From the NCBI RefSeq assembly GCF_900476045.1, contig NZ_LS483440.1:124001-188000 (forward strand): a stretch of 64,000 nucleotides of DNA, given 5' to 3'. A program made the translations under genes and the position numbers. Each line of letters opens with the position of its first letter. The stretch's first letter is position 1. Source of the stretch: Gemella morbillorum (GTDB taxonomy: Bacteria; Bacillota; Bacilli; Staphylococcales; Gemellaceae). A model generated the notes under the pieces. It was not told where the DNA came from. It was given only the letters and a program-made list of their open reading frames with translations, and did no database searches. Of the stretch, positions 34,295 through 43,291 are shown one piece after another.

Positions 34295-34702
34295 TTATCT
34301 TTCCAAGCAATTTTTCAGAATGAATATAGAATGAGGAACATCGGAAAAAACTTGGCTCAAAAATTCCAAATGCTGCTTGTCTTCACTGTCTAAAGCTACA
34401 ATATGTTTTATATTTACGCTTCCGTCATTATTATCAATTATTTGATGACCAAAAAGAATATCTCCAAACGGAGTTTCTGTTTTATCCCAAAATTCTTCAA
34501 AAGGTTTTACAAGAGTAAGCTGATATTCCATAGGGGGCATTCCTTCAAGTTCCATAGTTCCATATGAACCTGTCTTAAATCCCTCTTTTAATGTAATATT
34601 TTTTAAATCTTTTTCCCAGTCATACCATTTTTCAATATTTGCATAGTATTCCCACACATCTTCTTTTGCCGCTTTGATTTTCAAACTAAAACTAAATTCC
34701 AT
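34295..34702 (-). CDS. SRPBCC (START/Bet v1-like) domain protein
   Basis: 135 residues opening MEFSFSLKIKAAKEDVWEYY, then WYDWEKDLKN and MPPMEYQLTLVKP: the helix-grip ligand-binding fold of polyketide cyclase/SRPBCC proteins. Ligand unknown. First gene of a two-gene unit with the MarR regulator; AAAGGAGGAAG precedes the ATG. Confidence 0.8.
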   Translation of the reverse strand: MEFSFSLKIKAAKEDVWEYYANIEKWYDWEKDLKNITLKEGFKTGSYGTMELEGMPPMEYQLTLVKPFEEFWDKTETPFGDILFGHQIIDNNDGSVNIKHIVALDSEDKQHLEFLSQVFSDVPHSIFILKNCLER

Positions 34703-34842
34703 AGTACTTCCTCCTTTTATTATATGTATACTTATTATAAATTATTTTATAATATTTGTCAACAAGGTTTTTACTTGTAGCTAAATGACAGAATAATTTT
34801 TCTCAACCTTTTCATATTCGCTTACCGGTATCCCTGTTCTTT

Positions 34843-35226
34843 TCAAACTTTTAGCTTTTCCTGTTTTTTCTCCTCTCTTCTTGCCTTATATCTGTCCTCA
34901 TATTCTTTTTCCTTGCCGTTTGCTTTACGCTTGAGGTAGTTTTGATGAAGCCTGTCTTTTCTTTCCCGTTCTTTTTCCTCCTCCTTTAATTTTTGTATTT
35001 CTTCTTCGGATAATTCTTCTTTCGGCGCTTCATAGTCCCCGATAAAGTTGAAGTAGATTTCGACTTTCTGATTGGCGGTTTGACTGCCTTTTCGATCTCG
35101 TTCGTGGACTAAGATTTTTTCTACAAACTCGTTGATGATGGTTGGTGTCAGTTCATCAAAGTTATCATAGCGTTCAATCAACCGGATAAACTTTTTGGCT
35201 CTATCTATTGCTGTAGGTAGAGTCAT
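34843..35226 (-). pseudogene. C-terminal fragment of a large serine recombinase
   Basis: 127 residues. LIERYDNFDELTPTIINEFVEKILVHERDRK and VEIYFNFIGDYEAPKEEL are the DUF4368-type C-terminal region of large serine recombinases of Tn1549/Tn4451-like elements, followed by a highly charged tail. The N-terminal catalytic and DNA-binding domains (about 400 residues) are missing. Debris of a second mobile element. Confidence 0.7.
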
Positions 35227-35282
35227 TTTTATTTCTATTCACCGTTTCAAACATTTCCAGAATATATGCCAAAAGCTCAAGC

Positions 35283-35465
35283 TTATTTTTCATCAATATC
35301 GCAGTCCAAATTAACATTTTCGAAATACTCTTCAAGCATTGCCAGTTTTGTTTGTAGTTCGTCAAATACTCTTATATTTCCGAATACCTCAACTCTATGA
35401 TTTAGGCTCATTTGAATCATATAATCCTGTTTGTTCAATCCCGATAATGCTATTTTCTCTTCCAA
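35283..35465 (-). pseudogene. MobC-like relaxosome protein fragment
   Basis: 60 residues, KIALSGLNKQDYMIQMSLNH and VEVFGNIRVFDELQTKLAML, resembling the middle of small plasmid/ICE mobilization proteins of the MobC/ribbon-helix-helix type. The N-terminus is missing. Past its stop another frame resumes with ELLAYILEMFETVNRN, suggesting a frameshift. It overlaps the 3' end of the integrase gene in a different frame. Confidence 0.45.
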
Positions 35466-36651
35466 TAAACTTTGTATTCGAGTTAGTTGTGTTAAACTTG
35501 ATTTTTATATTTCCAGTTATCATATCAGCGATACTTCTATCATTATTACCCCAAAGATGAGAGTAATGTTTTAGTGTTATCTCTGGACTAGAGTGACCTA
35601 ATCTTTTAGATATTACTAGTATATCTGCATTATGCTCGTTAATTAAATAGCTAGCATGACTGTGTCTAAGTCCTTTAGCTTGAATTTTGTGAACATCAGC
35701 TAAATTAGAACGTTTATTAATTATTCTACCAACAATACATCTATGTAAAGGTGTGCCATCATAACTCATTATAAAATGGCTATTTACTAATTTTTGTTGC
35801 CGCCTTTTCCACTCCTTTAATATCTTTATAGTATCATCATCTAGCGAGATGATACGTTTGCTATTTTCAGTTTTAAGAGTTAGGCTTCGTGTATATTCTT
35901 TTTTGGACTTCATATCAAGATTATGATGAACTCTTAATGTCTTTTTAGTAAAATCAATATCCGACCAATATAATGCTAAGCCTTCTGAAACACGTATTCC
36001 AGTTACATAGTATAGCCATATCATAACGAAGTGAAGGTGCTCTAGATAATCACTTTTATCAAAGGTAGAAATTACTTTCTCAAACTCATTCTTAGTCCAG
36101 TAAGGGATGTTAGATTTACCTTTAGGAATGGCTGATGTTTTCTTAGATACATTTTCCGAAAGGAATTGTCTAAAAACAGCATAATCTAAAGACTTTCTAA
36201 ATGCTCCGTATAATAGAGAGCAGTATGCTTGAGAATATCCGCTATGATTTAATAAGTAGATTCTAAAATTTTCACAATCGGCAATACTAATGTTACGTAG
36301 TTTCTTTCCTTTAAATCTATTTATAAAAATAGGTAATATAGTTTTTCTATTCTTCCATGTATTTTCACTTACTGTTGATTTGTAGTGTGGCAAATAAACT
36401 GTATTCATGAATTGCTCATAGGTCATATTATAGTTATGAGAACCACCTTTAGATTCTTTAAATTTTGCTTTTACTTTTATCAGCTCATCATTACAAGATT
36501 TTGCTGATTTGAAAGGTAAACCGTGAGAATCACGGCTACCTTTCTTCTGAATTCTTTTACCAGTTATCTGGTCCACACCGAGTTCCACGTTGTAGAAAAA
36601 GTAACCTGTTTTTTCATTTTTATAAACTCCGGGGAATTTTGTTTTTGTCAT
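35395..36651 (-). CDS. int: Tyrosine integrase of the guaA element
   Basis: 418 residues: an AP2-like N-terminal arm-binding region (GVYKNEKTGYFFYNVELG), SAM-like core domain (TYEQFMNTVYLPHYKSTV), and catalytic domain with Arg in TGIRVSEGL, HSHASYL after the second Arg (LRHSH), LGHSS and the nucleophile Tyr in LKHYSHLW. Tn916-type family. The last about 20 residues (FIGRENSIIGIEQTGLYDSNEPKS) run over the MobC-like fragment in another frame, so the native C-terminus may have been replaced at a junction. Its start overlaps the DUF3173 stop (TAATG). Confidence 0.92.
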   Translation of the reverse strand: MTKTKFPGVYKNEKTGYFFYNVELGVDQITGKRIQKKGSRDSHGLPFKSAKSCNDELIKVKAKFKESKGGSHNYNMTYEQFMNTVYLPHYKSTVSENTWKNRKTILPIFINRFKGKKLRNISIADCENFRIYLLNHSGYSQAYCSLLYGAFRKSLDYAVFRQFLSENVSKKTSAIPKGKSNIPYWTKNEFEKVISTFDKSDYLEHLHFVMIWLYYVTGIRVSEGLALYWSDIDFTKKTLRVHHNLDMKSKKEYTRSLTLKTENSKRIISLDDDTIKILKEWKRRQQKLVNSHFIMSYDGTPLHRCIVGRIINKRSNLADVHKIQAKGLRHSHASYLINEHNADILVISKRLGHSSPEITLKHYSHLWGNNDRSIADMITGNIKIKFNTTNSNTKFIGRENSIIGIEQTGLYDSNEPKS

Positions 36652-36851
36652 TACGCTATATCCTCCTGTATAGGAAATTTCAAACCGAGTATTTCTTCAA
36701 CAATTTCTTTTGGAACTGTGCCAATGCGGTTGTTTTCATAAATAGTGTAACCTCTATTAACAAGCTGAACTTTCGCTTGTTTTATCACCGAGCGAGCGGT
36801 ATGTTTCGGGAATCCTAGATGCATAACATCTTTGTAAGTTATAGTAATCAT
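36651..36851 (-). CDS. DUF3173 protein, likely excisionase/directionality factor
   Basis: 66 residues, MITITYKDVMHLGFPKHTAR, a small helix-turn-helix protein of the DUF3173 family that typically sits directly before integrases of Gram-positive integrative elements. The stop overlaps the integrase ATG by one base, so they are translationally coupled. GGAGG precedes the ATG. Confidence 0.8.
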   Translation of the reverse strand: MITITYKDVMHLGFPKHTARSVIKQAKVQLVNRGYTIYENNRIGTVPKEIVEEILGLKFPIQEDIA

Positions 36852-36907
36852 AAGAACCTCCTTTTATCTGATTTAATATTATTACTTCATAAACTTTCCT
36901 TATAATT

Positions 36908-39679
36908 TTAAGATAAATCTATATCATCAACCGATTTTGATTCAAAGTCCTCGAACTTAGAAGGGGACTGAGGTCTTAGAAAATCGGTGGTATCTCGTCC
37001 GATTTCATTAATAATTAAGTCATAATCTTCTATTGGTACTTTAACTTTGTAACATTTTTCTCGTATGTTTGCTATATAGATTCGTGATGCCTTCCTTTTA
37101 CTATCAGACTTGTTAATGATAATTTCTTCATTAATTAATCTGTTAATGGCTAACTTTACGTCTTCTATTTTTAATTCTCTGTGTAAAAATTTCTCAAATT
37201 CACCAGTAAATATATAAGCATATACAGCTTGGTTTTCTTTTTTCATTATGCCTATTTTCCCAGAAGATCGAACAGTTGTTGTATCATAGTAAAACCTAGT
37301 AGCGTTCTTGTGAATAAATTCGATTATTTTTTCATGTACGTCTTCAGGAATTCCTTTTCTATTAGGTATTTCTTTTTCCTCTAGCTTTACAAATAGTTGG
37401 ATTATTTTTTCTTCATCAAGTTGAACATTTAACAACTCTTTTGTGAGTGTTGCACCAGCGAGAATTGTTGCATAAAGAACGCTAATTCTATCTCTATATT
37501 CTGATTTAGCAATAGAGGCAATTATCTTGTCTTTTGCTTTTATAAAATGATCTAATATTAGTTGAGTGCCTCTCTTATGTAAAAACAAAGCTTTCATAAA
37601 TTCATTAGCAAGTATACCATAGTTTTCGTTTGCTAACCTTTTTATACTATTAGAACTACTAGCATCTTTTGTCCAAGGCTCATCTAAATCTATTTCAATT
37701 AGTCTCATTCTTAGTCCAGGGTTATCTTTTAGTCTAGAACGAAATCCGATTTCAGATGAGCATATTATAGTCGTATTGAAGGTCTTTTGTTCTTTCAGTG
37801 TTGAATCAGAGTTTAATCTTTGCTTGGATTTTCCTCCTGCTATTTGATAAACTAATGAAGTCATATCATTTATAGTACTACTAGACAGCTCATCTATGAC
37901 AGTGGCTACTCCGTAATTGTCAGATAACATCCCTAGTAATGCATTAGATGTCGCATTAAATGTCTTTAAGTTTTCTGTAGGATTACCATAGACGCTCTGT
38001 ATAAAATGTAAGGCTGTAGTTTTCCCTGTTGAACTACGTCCCATGATGTTGACAATTAGTGATCCAATATCAGGAAAATCATGTTTAGAAAGATAACCTA
38101 GAACTATCGAAGAAAAGCTTACAGCTAACGCAATTTCCATATTAGTACCTATTATTTCGTTATTTACTAGGTTTATAACATTTTCATAGTCTCCAGAGGG
38201 TGATAATTTAAAAATACTATCCTTGTTGAGTGTGCTTTCTTTATCATCACCATAACTTTTACACAGATTATAAACAAGTTTGTCATACTTAACCCATCCT
38301 ACATAACTATGGATAGCGCTGATTTTAGCTTTATGAGCCTGAAGTTGCAGGTAGGTAAGAAGTTTGTATTCACTATTAACCATTACTCCTTTTTTCGCCA
38401 AAATGTTACGTAAACATAAGGCATTAAGCTCATTACCTTTCAAGTAAAAAGTGTTTTTAGTCTGTCCTATGCTAAGCGACTGTATTTCATAATCAAATTC
38501 TTCTAAGTCTCTATTGTATATAACATTACTAATAAAAATCGGATTAGAAGAAATTTGATACAGACCTTTTTCCTTATCTTCAACTATGACACCTGTTTGA
38601 TCTAGAATATAGTTGGAGAATTGATATTTCTTTCCGTTTTTAATACCGTCTAGAGTGGGATGCTCGTAGGCTTCTATAACTTCTGTAATGAGTAATTCCT
38701 CAGGACAAGGATATTTTTCGTTAAAAGTATTTATATTTTGATATGCACAGCTTTCGTGATGACAACCAAAATAACATTTATCTCCATTTACGATGAAATA
38801 GTGACCCCTATCGTTATTTTTATGCTCCCTCATTGGACAGCCTTCAAATTTATAGAGTTCTCCATTATCTAAATATTTAACTTTAGTAAATAGCAGATTA
38901 TGTGATTCAAGCCACTCTTTAGGTTTATCCACTAGCAAATACGGTACATTTTTTGTCATTTTTTCATATTCAATATTTTCTTTTTTTGAATAACTGTTTA
39001 CCATATTTTCTATCATTTTGAAATCATTAACTTTTCTATTAGAGTTATCTTCTAAGAATTTAGAATAACGACATTCTTCTGGGGTAGTTTCAATACCTTT
39101 CGTATTAAGTGTTCCGTAAAATCTAGTAATACGTGCTGGATTGTGAACACCTTTATCAACATGAGCTTTTTCAGTTGAAAATTTATCATCTAATAAATAA
39201 AGTAATTTTTTTATAGTATCTTGATTAACTTTATTAGCATCAATACTTACAGGAATTAATGCGTGATATCCGTTACCAGAATCAAAAGTATAGTGATACT
39301 TAACCCCGTTTTCTTCTAAAAATTTCAAGCAATTATAAAAAACTTTTTTTGCTTCTTCTTTTTGTTCATTAGTAGAAACCGTTCCTGGATGGCGTTCAGG
39401 GTCAATGTCCAACAATATGAATTTTATACTTTTTATATCCTTATCAGATATAGTATTTTTTTCAACTGTGTCAAAGTAGTTAAAAGTAGTGTAGATATTT
39501 GAGTTATTATCTAACCCTTCAATATAGTTTATAATTTCGTCTATCTCAGAAGTAAGGAAAATATCATTCTTAATTTGTTCCTTTCCAATGCTACGAATGT
39601 TAATTTTTTCTACTCCATGATTATTTAAAGTGCTTAGAGTTTTTTTGATTTCATTTTGTTTTAAAATATGTTTTTTCAT
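36908..39679 (-). CDS. Primase-helicase (primase-like N-terminus plus DUF927-type ATPase)
   Basis: 923 residues. N-terminal part with FILLDIDPERH and YHYTFDSGNGYHALIPV fits a primase-polymerase-like fold. A Cys/His cluster follows (GDKCYFGCHHESCAYQN, zinc site). From about residue 330 there is a DUF927-type helicase with Walker A GRSSTGKTT, VIDELSSS and SKQRLNSDST. Such proteins replicate integrative or satellite elements. Likely self-replication function of this element. A large palindrome sits just upstream of its start. Confidence 0.8.
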   Translation of the reverse strand: MKKHILKQNEIKKTLSTLNNHGVEKINIRSIGKEQIKNDIFLTSEIDEIINYIEGLDNNSNIYTTFNYFDTVEKNTISDKDIKSIKFILLDIDPERHPGTVSTNEQKEEAKKVFYNCLKFLEENGVKYHYTFDSGNGYHALIPVSIDANKVNQDTIKKLLYLLDDKFSTEKAHVDKGVHNPARITRFYGTLNTKGIETTPEECRYSKFLEDNSNRKVNDFKMIENMVNSYSKKENIEYEKMTKNVPYLLVDKPKEWLESHNLLFTKVKYLDNGELYKFEGCPMREHKNNDRGHYFIVNGDKCYFGCHHESCAYQNINTFNEKYPCPEELLITEVIEAYEHPTLDGIKNGKKYQFSNYILDQTGVIVEDKEKGLYQISSNPIFISNVIYNRDLEEFDYEIQSLSIGQTKNTFYLKGNELNALCLRNILAKKGVMVNSEYKLLTYLQLQAHKAKISAIHSYVGWVKYDKLVYNLCKSYGDDKESTLNKDSIFKLSPSGDYENVINLVNNEIIGTNMEIALAVSFSSIVLGYLSKHDFPDIGSLIVNIMGRSSTGKTTALHFIQSVYGNPTENLKTFNATSNALLGMLSDNYGVATVIDELSSSTINDMTSLVYQIAGGKSKQRLNSDSTLKEQKTFNTTIICSSEIGFRSRLKDNPGLRMRLIEIDLDEPWTKDASSSNSIKRLANENYGILANEFMKALFLHKRGTQLILDHFIKAKDKIIASIAKSEYRDRISVLYATILAGATLTKELLNVQLDEEKIIQLFVKLEEKEIPNRKGIPEDVHEKIIEFIHKNATRFYYDTTTVRSSGKIGIMKKENQAVYAYIFTGEFEKFLHRELKIEDVKLAINRLINEEIIINKSDSKRKASRIYIANIREKCYKVKVPIEDYDLIINEIGRDTTDFLRPQSPSKFEDFESKSVDDIDLS

Positions 39680-39702
39680 TGAAATTACCTCTCTGTTTTT
39701 AT

Positions 39703-39737
39703 TTTTGGGTTGGATGGGTTACCCAGGTGTCCCAAAA
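39703..39737. promoter_or_regulatory. 35-bp two-tier palindrome upstream of the primase-helicase
   Basis: TTTTGGG (39703-39709) pairs with CCCAAAA (39731-39737), and TGGGT (39715-39719) with ACCCA (39721-39725). The tiers are separated by unpaired 5-nt segments on each side, exactly symmetric about 39720. Candidate replication origin or operator. The rest of 39738-39888 is very AT-rich and shows no gene. Confidence 0.5.
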
Positions 39738-39888
39738 TTTTTTAGAAGACAAGTACTTGCTCTATATATTTTTTGAAAGTGCATTTTCTAATGATATGAT
39801 AACATAAAGAAGAATAATGTTTATCATAAAATTTGGTAAAAAAAATCTAATAAGAAAAAAAGACAAATAATACTTATATAAATTAAAA

Positions 39889-39910
39889 ACCACTACTTTA
39901 AAGCAGTGGT
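39889..39910 (-). terminator. Terminator of the 639-residue gene
   Basis: ACCACT-N10-AGTGGT with, on the minus strand, a following TTTTTAATTT. Confidence 0.75.
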
Positions 39911-41829
39911 CAAATTATTAAAGAATCTAATTTTGATTCGAAAAAGTCTATATTAATTACATTAATATTATTTTTATTTTTTTTTATGGAATTCAGTAGT
40001 TTTTTGATATTTTTGTTGTATATGATAAGTTTAGTTTGTGATATAAAATTTTCGCAATCAATTAGACGTTTATAGTTTTTAATTATTTCTATCTTATTAT
40101 CGTCACTAAAATTGTTTTTTAAAATGTTATAGTATTTTGATTCTATTAATTCAGTGAATTTTTCAGTTATAGCATGAAAAAAAACATAATGGGAATCATT
40201 AGGAGTAATTATATCTAGTAGAGAAAAAGCTCTATATATATCATCATCATTATAGTATTTGAAAGTGTCATTATCAATAGATACCTTATTTTCATATTTG
40301 CAAAGTTCATCATCATATATAAGGTGATAATTGTATAATTCAGGCGTTTCATAAAACTTAACAATATAGTTTGAAAAAAAATGTAAATTTGCGAGTACAT
40401 AGCCAATATGTTCAAAAACATGGAAAGCTAGTTCTTTTATTCGATTATTTTTTTTCATAAAAGAGATAGGTTCTTTAGTTAGATGCGCCTCATATATAAT
40501 GTTTAAAATTTTGTCAATTTCTTTCGATACTGAACTAGGGTGCAATTTTAGAACTGCTATTAAAGAATCCTCTGTTTTATCTAGGGTGAAAGGATGGGCT
40601 TTTTTTGGCTCTTTCAATATTTGTTTTACATTTTTACATAGAGTAGATATTTTTTTAATTAGCAGTACCCAATCTTTATAAGTAGAGATTATAAATGAAT
40701 TAACTTCTTTTAAATAAGTTAATTCCATACATAAACCAGCCAAATAATTTTCGTTATCATACATAGACGATTTATTAGGATCAAACGAGAGCAATTTTGA
40801 TTGTAAATCTACAACAGAGTCTCTAATATTACTTAGAGTATCGGGTAGTTGTAGCATTATATTATAGCACTTTGATTGGAGTCTACTTTGTTCAGTATAT
40901 AGTGTAGAATGAGTAATAAATAATTCTTTTTTTAAATATTTCCATTCGTCATCCGTAGGAGAAGAACTAGAAAATAGGCTTTTTATAATTTCTATAATGT
41001 CTGTTAATTCTTTTTCATTTAAATTTTCAAATTGTTTAAAGATTTTATAAAATATATCTTCATTTCTGGAGCTACTGTATTTCACAGGAGCAGTTAATTG
41101 AGCTATGCGAGAAGTTTTAGAATCTTTTATAAGTAAGTAAGAACAGGAGATATTATATTCAAATGATGAGAATATATTTTTGTACTCTTCCATTAATTTA
41201 TTATGTTCGGTTATTATTAAATCAGGGGAATAACTTTTATTTTCTATTAGATTTAAAATCATTAGAATATTATGTAGCAAAAAGTTGTCTATTAATCTAG
41301 GATATAGAAAATACTCTTTTTTGTATTTTGTTAAAAAGCCATCTTTACGTGGAGTGATATAAAATGGAAGATTGTTAATATAGTATAATGAAGTGAGCAC
41401 ATATATAATAAATGCTATAGATTTATTGTATATTTTAAAATCACTTAAACTTGTTTTAAGTTTACAATTAGTTTTTTTAGAAGTTTCTGGTTTTATTTCC
41501 AAGTATTTATCGAAAAAATCATTTCCAAGTAATCTATTGCATTTTTTATTTGTAGATAATAAATACAAAGAATATGCTAGTCGTTTAGAAACCGCCTTTT
41601 TATTTATAATTGAGTCTACTCCTAACGTCGCGTTACGAATAAATTCATCAGAGTATTTTGTTTTTCTTGATGAATAACTTTTTTTAGTAGTATAATTTCG
41701 ATTTTCTTTTTTTCTTGTTTTTATATTATAATTGGGGTCTTCTTCTTTTAATGTATTATTTTCTCTATCTTCTCTGATAAATAAAATTGAATCACATAAT
41801 ATATCCCCAGTAAAAATAAATTCTTCCAT
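39910..41829 (-). CDS. Large protein of unknown function (639 residues)
   Basis: I do not recognise this protein. It is rich in Lys, Asn, Ile and Leu, apparently mostly helical, with no signal peptide and no membrane helix strong enough to call. The N-terminal 110 residues are polar and basic (RKKENRNYTTKKSYSSRKTK). Coding AT content is higher than that of chromosomal neighbours, in line with acquired DNA. It lies between the replication gene and a DUF1643 gene in the element, on the same strand. Confidence 0.75.
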   Translation of the reverse strand: MEEFIFTGDILCDSILFIREDRENNTLKEEDPNYNIKTRKKENRNYTTKKSYSSRKTKYSDEFIRNATLGVDSIINKKAVSKRLAYSLYLLSTNKKCNRLLGNDFFDKYLEIKPETSKKTNCKLKTSLSDFKIYNKSIAFIIYVLTSLYYINNLPFYITPRKDGFLTKYKKEYFLYPRLIDNFLLHNILMILNLIENKSYSPDLIITEHNKLMEEYKNIFSSFEYNISCSYLLIKDSKTSRIAQLTAPVKYSSSRNEDIFYKIFKQFENLNEKELTDIIEIIKSLFSSSSPTDDEWKYLKKELFITHSTLYTEQSRLQSKCYNIMLQLPDTLSNIRDSVVDLQSKLLSFDPNKSSMYDNENYLAGLCMELTYLKEVNSFIISTYKDWVLLIKKISTLCKNVKQILKEPKKAHPFTLDKTEDSLIAVLKLHPSSVSKEIDKILNIIYEAHLTKEPISFMKKNNRIKELAFHVFEHIGYVLANLHFFSNYIVKFYETPELYNYHLIYDDELCKYENKVSIDNDTFKYYNDDDIYRAFSLLDIITPNDSHYVFFHAITEKFTELIESKYYNILKNNFSDDNKIEIIKNYKRLIDCENFISQTKLIIYNKNIKKLLNSIKKNKNNINVINIDFFESKLDSLII

Positions 41830-41861
41830 GAGAATCCTCCATATTTTTTTCCTAAATTATA

Positions 41862-42368
41862 TCACATAAACTCCCATTTTGCTCTCACTTTTGGTGCTAG
41901 AGGATGAAAATTTTCTTGTTTGTTGTTATCAGTAAGAAAAAGTATTTTTTTCTTTAATTTGTTTTTAGCTAGTAACGAAATAATTGAATCTAATCTATCT
42001 TTTACGTGTTTGTTAGTTTTAGGGAGTGAGCCACAAGCTATAATTATTTTATCAGACTCTTTAGCACACTCTAGTATGTGCTTTGTATTATTTGTATTCT
42101 TCTGATTTTCAAATCTCCGATTTCCCGTTAAAATCTTCGAATATAGATTAACACTATAAAATCCACCAAAGTTATTTCTGTACACATTATTAGTAATAAA
42201 TGTAGTTGTAGAATCATTTATAATAAGCTCGCTTGTGCTTGGGTATAATGTTAATATAGTGACCATAGGTTTATTTTCATCCCAGACTTTCTTTAATATA
42301 AATCTTTCTTTGCCATCATCTGACATTAGTAATTCTATTTGAATATTTGCTGATAGTATTTTTGTCAT
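41862..42368 (-). CDS. DUF1643-family protein
   Basis: 168 residues. VWDENKPMVTILTLYPSTSELIINDSTT, NNFGGFYSVNLYSKI and IIACGSLPKTNKHVKDRL follow the DUF1643 layout (a statement about a missing-function family seen often on phages and mobile elements). Biochemical role unknown. It ends 32 bp before the 639-residue gene begins, so they share a transcript. Confidence 0.8.
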   Translation of the reverse strand: MTKILSANIQIELLMSDDGKERFILKKVWDENKPMVTILTLYPSTSELIINDSTTTFITNNVYRNNFGGFYSVNLYSKILTGNRRFENQKNTNNTKHILECAKESDKIIIACGSLPKTNKHVKDRLDSIISLLAKNKLKKKILFLTDNNKQENFHPLAPKVRAKWEFM

Positions 42369-42475
42369 TGTTTTATCCTTTCTATGCTGTTACTTTTTGA
42401 TATAGTTTAATAATTATTACAGTTATTTCATATATAGCCTTTATCCAGTCTAAGATAGAGGCTTTATTTCTTTTG

Positions 42476-42766
42476 TTAGATTTTCTCATATTTACTGAAC
42501 ACTAACCTTTCTTGTTTTAGTATGCCTGTTAAAAGTTTTTTTGTCATATCAGGATTATAGAAAATATAAACCGTAATATCTGCATAATAAAAAAAGATAA
42601 CTTGATATGATTTGTGCTTCATTACATCATAAAAGTTAGTAGGTAATAATTGGCTATCTAACTCATCTATAGTAAGGAGATAACTCTCAGATATTAATTC
42701 AGAGTAGTTAATATTTAAATTTAGTTTGTTATAAAGTAAGTTAATGATTTGATTAATATCTACCAT
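42476..42766 (-). CDS. Small unknown protein coupled to the RadC-like gene
   Basis: 96 residues, no recognised motif; slightly hydrophobic strand-rich middle (YQVIFFYYADITVYIFYNPD). Its start overlaps the end of the RadC-like gene by 7 nt, implying coupled translation and a joint role. Confidence 0.65.
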   Translation of the reverse strand: MVDINQIINLLYNKLNLNINYSELISESYLLTIDELDSQLLPTNFYDVMKHKSYQVIFFYYADITVYIFYNPDMTKKLLTGILKQERLVFSKYEKI

Positions 42767-43218
42767 AAAATACCTCCATACTCTTTATTATCTTTCTTAA
42801 GAGATAAAAAGTTAGAATTAGTGACAATAATATGATCTAGTACCTTTATACCAAGTAAATCACCAGCTTCTACTAATGTTTTAGTTACTTTTATATCTTC
42901 ATTACTAGGTTTTAAACTACCTGATACATGGTTATGAGCTACAATAATAGAATCAGAATTAGCGAGTATAGCTCCTTTAAATATTTCTCTAAAGTGAATA
43001 GGGGATTGGTCTAAAATACCTATATGACAAATTTCGCAGTAGGTAGGTTTCTTTTTAACATTTAGACCGACAATAGCAAAAACCTCTCTGTCATATGCAC
43101 CAATATAGTTAATAAAAAAATCTCCTGAAACATCAGGAGAGTTAAATTCTTTATTATTGTTTATTTCTATTTCTTTAAGTATTTCTTGTTTTAGTTGTAT
43201 AATTTGTATTTTTGTCAT
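42760..43218 (-). CDS. RadC-like JAB-domain protein
   Basis: 152 residues with the JAMM metal-binding motif in AHNHVSGSLKPSNEDIKVTK, the signature of RadC/YeeS-like proteins common on phages and integrative elements. It lacks the N-terminal helix-hairpin-helix of chromosomal RadC, as usual for mobile-element versions. Proposed role in DNA transactions is unproven. Confidence 0.88.
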   Translation of the reverse strand: MTKIQIIQLKQEILKEIEINNNKEFNSPDVSGDFFINYIGAYDREVFAIVGLNVKKKPTYCEICHIGILDQSPIHFREIFKGAILANSDSIIVAHNHVSGSLKPSNEDIKVTKTLVEAGDLLGIKVLDHIIVTNSNFLSLKKDNKEYGGILW

Positions 43219-43247
43219 TATTAGACTCCTTTTTGTAAAAAATAAAA

Positions 43248-43277
43248 AACCTAACTAGTGTTAAAACTAATTAGGTT
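43248..43277 (-). terminator. Terminator of the PrsW-like gene
   Basis: AACCTAATTAGT / ACTAGTTAGGTT hairpin on the minus strand followed by TTTTTTATTTTTT. Confidence 0.8.
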
Positions 43278-43291
43278 CGCAAAATATTTGA

